From assembly GCA_023391775.1 (NCBI GenBank), contig JAEWAG010000095.1, forward strand, positions 1 through 5,211: DNA of 5,211 nucleotides, read 5' to 3'. This stretch comes from Pseudomonadota bacterium. Lineage in GTDB: Bacteria > Pseudomonadota > Gammaproteobacteria > Xanthomonadales > Xanthomonadaceae. A program made the position numbers and the translations under genes. Below are positions 1 to 3,641 of the stretch, piece by piece. Positions within the stretch are counted from its first letter, which is position 1. Each line of letters starts with the position of its first letter. A model generated the notes under the pieces. The model saw nothing but the letters and a program-made list of their open reading frames with translations. It was not told the DNA's origin and did no database searches.

Positions 1-1
1 G

Positions 2-466
2 GCGGCGCCCGCGGCCGCGGTGGCCGGCAACGCCGCGCCCCGCGTGCATGGCGACCCCGGCTCCCTGGCGCTGGGCGCCGACGAGCGCAGCGCCTACGAG
101 ACCGCTTTCCAGAGCCTCAAGGCCGGCGAATATGCCCGCTCCGCGGAGGCGTTCCAGGCCTTCCTCGATGCCTACCCGGCCGGCGTGTATGCCCCCAACG
201 CCATCTACTGGCTGGGCGAGAGCTATTACGCCACCGGCAACTACGCCCTTGCCGCCGAGCAGTTCCGCGCGCTGATGGGCCGCTACCCGACCCACGACAA
301 GGCGCCCGGCTCGCTGCTCAAGCTCGGCCTGGCCCAGTTCGGCGACGGCCAGCTGCGCGAAGCACAGGCCACCTTGCAGCAGGTCGAGGCCAGGTACCCG
401 GGCAGCGATGCAGCGCGCATCGCGGCAGACCGCCTGCGTTCGATCCAGCTCAGCCAGCTGCGCTGA
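2..466 (+). CDS. cpoB: CpoB (YbgF), C-terminal TPR part; 5' end outside window
   Basis: Partial gene: the frame is open from the first bases and ends at TGA 464-466, leaving 154 visible residues. An in-frame GTG at 20 is unlikely to be the start because the Ala/Pro-rich linker reads on upstream. The visible part is three tandem TPR-like units at about residues 31-64, 67-101 and 104-137. Typical pieces are FQAFLDAYP, YWLGESYY, AAEQFRALMGRYP and AQATLQQVEARYPGS, which match the C-terminal TPR domain of CpoB/YbgF. In the family, CpoB is a periplasmic protein that binds TolA and coordinates peptidoglycan synthesis (PBP1B) with outer-membrane constriction at division. The signal peptide and N-terminal coiled coil would lie upstream, presumably after pal. 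The family assignment is firm from the TPR signature and the queE/queC neighbours; the tol-pal genes themselves are not visible. Confidence 0.9.
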   Translation, partial: AAPAAAVAGNAAPRVHGDPGSLALGADERSAYETAFQSLKAGEYARSAEAFQAFLDAYPAGVYAPNAIYWLGESYYATGNYALAAEQFRALMGRYPTHDKAPGSLLKLGLAQFGDGQLREAQATLQQVEARYPGSDAARIAADRLRSIQLSQLR

Positions 467-474
467 GCGGAGCC

Positions 475-504
475 CCGGCCCGGACCCGGGCCGGTATCCT
501 CTTC
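475..504 (+). terminator. Candidate terminator hairpin after cpoB
   Basis: Bases 475-482 pair with 487-494, an 8-bp all-G/C stem around a 4-nt loop, starting 9 nt after the cpoB stop. The following bases (TATCCTCTTC) are pyrimidine-rich but are not a true T tract. It is therefore a weak intrinsic terminator or a 3'-end stabiliser for the tol-pal transcript. The position right after the stop is the main support. Confidence 0.4.
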
Positions 505-575
505 ATCCCGATACCCCCCGCGCCGCCATGCCGGCGCTGTGCCGTCGTCCTCGCGCGGGGCGTCGGCGCCTCCCG

Positions 576-609
576 GGCAAGCTTGCCACTGGCAGGCCGT
601 GGTGGCCTG
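576..609. promoter_or_regulatory. Overlapping palindromes upstream of queE (possible operator)
   Basis: Three inverted repeats lie back to back. Bases 576-587 (GGCAAGCTTGCC) are a perfect 12-bp palindrome with no spacer. Bases 584-588 and 590-594 (TGCCA/TGGCA) form a second one with a 1-nt centre. Bases 593-598 and 604-609 (CAGGCC/GGCCTG) form a third with a 5-nt loop. They sit about 40-70 bp upstream of the queE -10 box. The spacer-free palindrome cannot fold as RNA, so a protein site is more plausible there. No known regulator motif is recognised, and G+C-rich DNA produces such repeats by chance. Confidence 0.25.
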
Positions 610-645
610 GCAGGGTGCCTGCAGGGGCCCCCGGTCCGCGGGCCG

Positions 646-651
646 TACAAT
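646..651 (+). promoter_or_regulatory. queE -10 box (TACAAT) giving a near-leaderless mRNA
   Basis: TACAAT matches the sigma-70 -10 consensus at five of six positions and ends 8 nt before the queE ATG. Transcription starting about 7 nt downstream would begin at or within 1-2 nt of the start codon. No Shine-Dalgarno sequence lies in the intervening TAGCTCCCC, which fits a leaderless transcript. I see no convincing -35 hexamer 16-18 bp upstream (the 17-bp position reads AGGGGC). The start site is inferred. Confidence 0.5.
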
Positions 652-659
652 AGCTCCCC

Positions 660-1319
660 ATGAATACCCCCCTTCCGCAGAACCGCTTGCGGATCACCGA
701 GATCTTCCTGTCGCTGCAGGGCGAGGCCAACACCGCCGGCTGGCCGACCGTGTTCGTGCGCCTGACCGGCTGCCCCCTGCGCTGCCAGTACTGCGATACC
801 GCCTACGCCTTCCACGGCGGCGGGTGGTGGGAAATCGACGACATCCTGGCCGAGGTCGCCCGCCACGGCGTGCGTCATGTCTGCGTGACCGGCGGTGAGC
901 CGCTGGCGCAGAAGCGTTGCCTGGAACTGCTGCGGCGGCTGTGCGATGCCGGCTACGAGGTTTCGCTGGAGACCTCAGGTGCGCTGGACATCGCCGGCGT
1001 GGACCGGCGCGTGTCGCGGGTGGTCGACCTCAAGACGCCCGCTTCGGCGGAGATGGGGCGCAACCGGCTGGAGAACATCCCGCTGCTGACCGCCCGCGAC
1101 CAGGTCAAGTTCGTGTTGTGCGGGCGCGCCGATTACGAGTGGGCCCGCGACATGGTCGCCGAACACGGCCTGGCCGCTCGCTGCGACGTGCTGTTCTCGC
1201 CGAGCAAGGGCCAGCTGGAGGCGCGGGACCTGGCGGACTGGATCGTCGCCGACCGGCTGCCGGTGCGCTTCCAGATGCAGCTGCACAAGCTGCTGTGGAA
1301 CGACGAACCGGGGCGGTGA
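660..1319 (+). CDS. queE: 7-carboxy-7-deazaguanine synthase QueE (radical SAM)
   Basis: Encodes 219 residues, normal for the family. QueE converts 6-carboxy-5,6,7,8-tetrahydropterin to 7-carboxy-7-deazaguanine in the cytoplasm, the ring-contracting step of queuosine precursor synthesis. The radical-SAM cluster motif is CPLRCQYC with Cys38, Cys42 and Cys45 (Cx3Cx2C, the spacing of this QueE type). It is followed by D46-T47, where the family places the Mg2+-contacting threonine. The N-terminal SLQGEA (18-23), VTGGEP (76-81, SAM contact), DLKTP (123-127) and C-terminal QLHKLLW (207-213) are also characteristic. The ATG at 660 is chosen because ITEIFLSLQGE sits at the expected distance from it and a -10 box lies just upstream. 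queC follows on the same strand, but 363 nt away rather than overlapping or adjacent. Confidence 0.95.
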   Translation: MNTPLPQNRLRITEIFLSLQGEANTAGWPTVFVRLTGCPLRCQYCDTAYAFHGGGWWEIDDILAEVARHGVRHVCVTGGEPLAQKRCLELLRRLCDAGYEVSLETSGALDIAGVDRRVSRVVDLKTPASAEMGRNRLENIPLLTARDQVKFVLCGRADYEWARDMVAEHGLAARCDVLFSPSKGQLEARDLADWIVADRLPVRFQMQLHKLLWNDEPGR

Positions 1320-1682
1320 GCACCCGGGCGCCGGGCCGACGGCGGCGGCGCGTGGCGTCGCCAACGTGGGCTGCGGTCTGGTGATCCCGGACGCGCGACG
1401 GATGCGCCGGGATGGATCCGTCGCCCATCCGCAATGTATCCGGGCATGGATGCCGGTCCGCGGGCGACACGCGGCCAACGCGAGAGAATGCCGAAGCGGC
1501 TCCAGCCGCAGCGCACGGTAATTGCGGCGAAGGTGTGGGGTCGGGCTTCTGCGGTACGCCGTCCGGAAGCCGCCCCGCACCGGTGGCCCGGGGTACGCCT
1601 TGAGGCGTGCGCGTGCAGCGGCCGCCCGACGCTGCCCGGCCGCGTCCTACAATTGACCCATCCCCCACACAGCAGCATCCCC
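1320..1682. other. 363-nt non-coding spacer between queE and queC, rich in inverted repeats
   Basis: No open frame here looks like a gene. The left half carries a run of short hairpins: 1384-1390/1407-1413 (7 bp, extended by 1392-1394/1404-1406 past a bulged A); 1440-1446/1451-1456 (one bulged G); 1458-1462/1470-1474; and 1496-1500/1505-1509. An alternative pairing joins ACGGAT 1398-1403 to ATCCGT 1416-1421. Further right are 1593-1599/1604-1610 (7 bp with one G-U) and 1615-1620/1630-1635 (GCAGCG/CGCTGC). An 8-bp direct repeat, GGTACGCC, occurs at 1553-1560 and 1592-1599. This density suggests a REP-like intergenic element or a structured leader. No preQ1 riboswitch signature was found. Confidence 0.5.
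1648..1653 (+). promoter_or_regulatory. queC -10 box (TACAAT)
   Basis: TACAAT, identical to the box before queE, ends 29 nt before the queC ATG. Transcription would start near 1660 and leave a leader of about 23 nt. That leader (ACAGCAGCATCCCC next to the ATG) has no Shine-Dalgarno sequence. No recognisable -35 hexamer is present: the 17-bp position reads CCCGAC, inside the loop of a GCAGCG/CGCTGC inverted repeat at 1615-1635. The box suggests queC is transcribed separately from queE. Confidence 0.45.
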
Positions 1683-2360
1683 ATGAAGAAAGCCGTCGCC
1701 CTTGTTTCCGGTGGCATGGATTCGGCCGTGGTCCTGGCCATCGCCCGCGAGCAGGGCTTTGCCGTGCATGCGCTCAGCGTGCGCTACGGACAGCGCCACA
1801 CCTCCGAGCTGGAAGCGGCCGATCGCGTGGCCCGCGCGCTGGGCGCGGTGGCGCACAAGACCGTGGACGTGGACCTGCGCAGCATCGGCGGCTCGGCGCT
1901 GACCGATGACATCGAAGTGCCGGAGGCCGGTGGCGCGGGCATCCCGGCCACCTACGTGCCGGCGCGCAACACCATCATGCTGTCGATGGCACTGGGCTGG
2001 GCCGAAGTGCTGGGCGCGGCCGACATCTTCTGCGGGGTCAACGCGGTCGACTATTCCGGGTACCCGGACTGCCGTCCCGAGTTCATCGCCGCGTTCCAGG
2101 CACTGGCCAACCTGGCGACCAAGGCCGGCGTGGAGGGTGCGGGCATCCGGATCCACGCACCGCTGATGCGCATGGGCAAGGACGAGATCGTGCGCGAGGG
2201 CCTGCGCCTGGGCGTGGACTTCAGCCAGACCGTCTCCTGCTATCGCGCCGATGCCAGTGGCCTGGCCTGCGGCCAGTGCGATGCCTGCCAGCTGCGCGCG
2301 GCCGGCTTCGACGCCGCCGGCGTGGCCGACCCCACCCGCTACGTGCCCGGCGCGCGCTGA
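1683..2360 (+). CDS. queC: 7-cyano-7-deazaguanine (preQ0) synthase QueC
   Basis: Encodes 225 residues, typical for QueC. The enzyme uses ATP and ammonia to turn the carboxylate made by QueE into the nitrile of preQ0, the next step of queuosine synthesis. The N-terminal PP-loop SGGMDS (9-14) binds ATP. YVPARNT (91-97) and [13 protein letters not shown] (118-130) are family signatures. Four cysteines, Cys186, Cys196, Cys199 and Cys202 (SCY, then CGQCDAC), form the zinc site. The frame is open upstream to an ATG at 1434, but that 83-residue extension is Arg/Pro-rich non-coding sequence. The ATG at 1683 puts [14 protein letters not shown] exactly where QueC proteins begin. There is no Shine-Dalgarno sequence. 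The stop codon lies in the loop of a strong hairpin. Confidence 0.96.
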   Translation: MKKAVALVSGGMDSAVVLAIAREQGFAVHALSVRYGQRHTSELEAADRVARALGAVAHKTVDVDLRSIGGSALTDDIEVPEAGGAGIPATYVPARNTIMLSMALGWAEVLGAADIFCGVNAVDYSGYPDCRPEFIAAFQALANLATKAGVEGAGIRIHAPLMRMGKDEIVREGLRLGVDFSQTVSCYRADASGLACGQCDACQLRAAGFDAAGVADPTRYVPGAR

Positions 2361-2371
2361 GTCGCGCGCCG
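2348..2371 (+). terminator. Hairpin spanning the queC stop codon
   Basis: Bases 2348-2356 (CGGCGCGCG) pair perfectly with 2363-2371 around a 6-nt loop that contains the TGA stop (2358-2360). The 9-bp stem is entirely G/C. No T tract follows, so it is not a standard intrinsic terminator. It may block 3' exonucleases or pause polymerase together with the second hairpin downstream. Confidence 0.4.
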
Positions 2372-2388
2372 CCACGCGCGGGTCCGAC

Positions 2389-2414
2389 CACGCAGGCGGC
2401 GCAGCCGCCGCGTG
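2389..2414 (+). terminator. Second hairpin in the queC 3' region
   Basis: CACGC 2389-2393 pairs with GCGTG 2410-2414, and GGCGGC 2395-2400 pairs with GCCGCC 2404-2409. This gives an 11-bp stem with one bulged A (2394) and a GCA loop. It starts 28 nt after the queC stop and ends 6 nt before the tRNA -10 box. Without a T tract it is at best a factor-assisted terminator or a 3'-end protector. It occupies the place where a -35 element for the tRNA gene would be expected. Confidence 0.4.
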
Positions 2415-2420
2415 ATCAGG

Positions 2421-2426
2421 TAAAAT
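2421..2426 (+). promoter_or_regulatory. tRNA-Lys -10 box (TAAAAT)
   Basis: TAAAAT, five of six consensus matches, lies 30 nt upstream of the tRNA 5' end. The start site would be near 2433. The leader then begins with a 6-bp hairpin, CCCGGC 2433-2438 with GCCGGG 2444-2449 (5-nt loop), 7 nt before the mature tRNA, which RNase P would remove. No good -35 hexamer is visible, as the expected site lies in the G/C hairpin at 2389-2414. Confidence 0.45.
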
Positions 2427-2456
2427 GCACGACCCGGCTCCGTGCCGGGCACCCGT

Positions 2457-2532
2457 GGGCCGTTAGCTCAGTCGGTAGAGCATCGGACTTTTAATCCGCT
2501 GGTCGATGGTTCGAATCCATCACGGCCCACCA
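2457..2532 (+). tRNA. tRNA-Lys (anticodon TTT), CCA encoded
   Basis: A 76-nt cloverleaf. Acceptor 2457-2463 pairs with 2522-2528, the discriminator is A2529, and CCA is encoded at 2530-2532. The D stem is GCTC 2466-2469 with GAGC 2478-2481. The anticodon TTT is at 2490-2492, preceded by CT and followed by AA as in other lysine tRNAs. The T stem GATGG 2505-2509 pairs with CCATC 2517-2521 around TTCGAAT. The tRNA decodes AAA and AAG. The first anticodon-stem position (T2483 opposite C2499) is a mismatch; the other four pairs are intact. It is not a queuosine substrate, since that needs a GUN anticodon, so its position after queC is conserved order, not function. Confidence 0.98.
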
Positions 2533-2541
2533 TGTTTCCGC

Positions 2542-2562
2542 CCCGGTCCGCGCAGGACCGGG
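2542..2562 (+). other. Hairpin in the tRNA-Lys 3' trailer
   Basis: CCCGGTCC 2542-2549 pairs perfectly with GGACCGGG 2555-2562 around the 5-nt loop GCGCA. It lies between the encoded CCA and the terminator, in the precursor segment removed during tRNA 3' maturation. It probably shapes processing or shields the trailer. No T tract follows it. Confidence 0.55.
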
Positions 2563-2573
2563 TCGACACCAGG

Positions 2574-2599
2574 CCCCGTCACGTGCGGGGTTTTTTCTT
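2574..2599 (+). terminator. Intrinsic terminator of tRNA-Lys
   Basis: CCCCG 2574-2578 pairs with CGGGG 2586-2590 around a 7-nt loop and is followed at once by TTTTTTCTT (2591-2599). This is the only textbook Rho-independent terminator in the window. It ends the tRNA transcript and separates it from the downstream protein gene. Confidence 0.88.
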
Positions 2600-2640
2600 G
2601 GCCGCGTGGCCGCTGGCATCTGCATGGAAGAGGTCGAACG

Positions 2641-3147
2641 ATGGGCGCACAGGACGCGCAGCTGGCTCCCGGGCAACTGTCCTGCCGGGCCCGGATCAAG
2701 GCCTATGGAGTGGCTGCCGGCGTGCTGGCAGCGGTCGGCGTCGGGGCGATGCTGTGGTTCTGGCTGGAGCGCGACTACCCGGTGCTTCGCTACCTGTTCA
2801 TTGCGCTGGCGCTGCCGCTGTCCTTCCTGGCCGGGCAATGGCCGATGGTTGCCTGGCTGACCGCCAGCGCGCGCTGCAACGCCTGTGCGGCGCCGTACGC
2901 CGTGTCCGAAAGCGACAAGGAAGAAACCTTCCTGTCGGCAACACCACGCCGCCGCGAGTCGGTGGTGGGTCGCTCGCTTTCCGGCCCCAACGAAGGCAAG
3001 ACCCTGGTGCGCAAGGAGAGCTGGACCGAGGAGCGCTACCAGGTGGTGGTCAGCTACGCCTGCTGCGTCTGTGGCGAGGTGCGCCGGAAGCACTCCATCC
3101 GCACGGTCAAGGCCAACCGGACCAGCGACGACATCTACCGCCGCTGA
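2641..3147 (+). CDS. Uncharacterised protein: two membrane helices plus CxxC pairs
   Basis: Not recognised. Encodes 168 residues. Two hydrophobic stretches, about 21-42 and 47-73, are separated by a short WLERDYP turn. A basic RARIK just before the first helix predicts both ends in the cytoplasm. The remainder is soluble and charged, with Cys79-x-x-Cys82 (CNAC) right after the second helix and Cys141-x-x-Cys144 (CCVC) near the C-terminus. The two pairs could bind zinc as a ribbon with a 58-residue insertion. The frame is open back into the tRNA (to 2506), but the ATG at 2641 is preferred: it lies beyond the terminator and has AGAGG at 2629-2633 with 7-nt spacing. Its 3' end faces a minus-strand gene. 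That it is a real gene is likely from the Shine-Dalgarno and structured protein; function is unknown. Confidence 0.8.
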   Translation: MGAQDAQLAPGQLSCRARIKAYGVAAGVLAAVGVGAMLWFWLERDYPVLRYLFIALALPLSFLAGQWPMVAWLTASARCNACAAPYAVSESDKEETFLSATPRRRESVVGRSLSGPNEGKTLVRKESWTEERYQVVVSYACCVCGEVRRKHSIRTVKANRTSDDIYRR

Positions 3148-3204
3148 GCGCGGGCGCCCTGCGTGCCGATGGGTGTCCCGGATGCGCTCCCGGGGGCTCA
3201 GCGG
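3141..3204. repeat. Inverted repeat joining the two convergent stop codons
   Basis: CCGCTGAGC 3141-3149 is the exact inverse of GCTCAGCGG 3196-3204. Each arm contains the TGA of one of the two facing genes (3145-3147 on plus, 3200-3198 on minus). A second matched block lies outside: ATCTACCGC 3133-3141 against GCGGTAGAT 3210-3218. Inside the 46-nt loop is a 5-bp hairpin, 3177-3181/3190-3194. Transcripts from either side could fold on it, so a bidirectional terminator is plausible, although neither strand has a T tract. Confidence 0.5.
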
Positions 3205-3410
3205 TCGCTGCGGTAGATGCGCGACATGCGTGCGCCGCCGTGGGAAATGAAGCGGCCGCTGTCGCCGGTCAGGGCGTAGCGGCAGGCGGCGAGCAGGGCC
3301 GGCATGGCCGGGCAGCGCCAGTCGCGGGCCTTGCGCCAGGCCTTGCGGAAGTCGTGGATGCGCTGCGGCAACGAGGTACGGGACGGGTCCCGCGGATCAG
3401 GACTGTGCAT
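3198..3410 (-). CDS. Small basic uncharacterised protein (70 aa)
   Basis: Not recognised. Encodes 70 residues, strongly basic (many Arg), with an aromatic/basic central stretch ([18 protein letters not shown], 14-31) that could form an amphipathic helix, and two cysteines (33 and 43). There is no signal peptide or clear membrane helix. The start is supported by GGAG (3422-3419) with 8-nt spacing to the ATG at 3410-3408; a hairpin abuts that Shine-Dalgarno upstream. It converges on the membrane/zinc-ribbon gene and diverges from lhr. The good ribosome site, and the fact that it fills a gap with no competing gene, favour a real gene. The C-terminus (IYRSDR) resembles that of its convergent neighbour (IYRR). 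Confidence 0.6.
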   Translation of the reverse strand: MHSPDPRDPSRTSLPQRIHDFRKAWRKARDWRCPAMPALLAACRYALTGDSGRFISHGGARMSRIYRSDR

Positions 3411-3422
3411 GACACTCTCTCC

Positions 3423-3438
3423 GGCCGCATGCGCGGCC
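3423..3438 (-). promoter_or_regulatory. Hairpin abutting the Shine-Dalgarno of the 70-aa gene
   Basis: On the minus strand GGCCGC (3438-3433) pairs with GCGGCC (3428-3423) around GCAT. The second arm is followed directly by the GGAG ribosome site (3422-3419). A stem touching the ribosome-binding site can hinder or present it, so a translational effect is possible. The sequence alone does not show which. Confidence 0.35.
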
Positions 3439-3512
3439 CAGGGTCAGCCGAATCCCCTCCCGGCTTCGACCTTAACCCAGTCCAGGGCCGCCGGCGAGGT
3501 GTGGCGATGAAC

Positions 3513-3529
3513 GGCGCATGCCATGCGCC
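3513..3529. promoter_or_regulatory. 17-bp palindrome between divergent genes (operator candidate)
   Basis: GGCGCATG 3513-3520 and CATGCGCC 3522-3529 are perfect 8-bp inverse arms around a single C. It lies in the divergent spacer, 11 bp upstream of the -35-like TTGATG of lhr. Size, symmetry and position fit a site for a dimeric regulator of lhr, the small minus-strand gene or both. The 8-mer GCGCATGC inside it also occurs on the minus strand in the hairpin at 3423-3438. I do not recognise the motif; in particular it is not a LexA box. Confidence 0.4.
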
Positions 3530-3540
3530 ACCGTGTGGCG

Positions 3541-3569
3541 TTGATGGGGCTGGCGTGCGGACCCATAGT
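3541..3569 (+). promoter_or_regulatory. Candidate lhr promoter (TTGATG, 17 bp, CATAGT)
   Basis: TTGATG 3541-3546 and CATAGT 3564-3569 each match the sigma-70 hexamers at four of six positions and are separated by exactly 17 bp. The start would be near 3576, giving a leader of about 65 nt. This is the only place in the window with both hexamers at optimal spacing, though the match is modest. The leader has no clear Shine-Dalgarno before the ATG at 3642. Confidence 0.4.
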
Positions 3570-3641
3570 CCAGGCATGCCTCCTACGCGCCGGCGACGCT
3601 GGCGCGGCAGGCTGACTCCCCCGTTCCCCCCCGGCGTGCCC

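Noticed and set aside
1434..1682. 83-residue N-terminal extension of QueC
   Set aside because: QueC proteins begin next to the PP-loop, as [11 protein letters not shown] does here. The upstream residues are Arg/Pro-rich, a -10 box lies within the stretch, and no homologous domain is known to me.
1320..1682. preQ1 riboswitch ahead of queC
   Set aside because: I looked for a small hairpin followed by the A-rich tail that forms the preQ1-I pseudoknot and found none; the hairpins here are ordinary G/C stems. A covariance-model search (Infernal with the preQ1 families) would settle it.
450..1741. Overlapping minus-strand frames opposite queE and the spacer
   Set aside because: They are antisense to queE or run through non-coding hairpin DNA, have Arg/Pro/Ala-rich composition, lack ribosome sites and show no domain.
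2506..2640. Upstream start for the membrane protein inside the tRNA gene
   Set aside because: That start would overlap the tRNA and the terminator. The ATG at 2641 has a good Shine-Dalgarno and lies downstream of both.
3411..3641. A hidden gene in the divergent spacer
   Set aside because: No frame there has a credible start with a ribosome site or protein-like composition; the stretch is better explained as the shared regulatory region.
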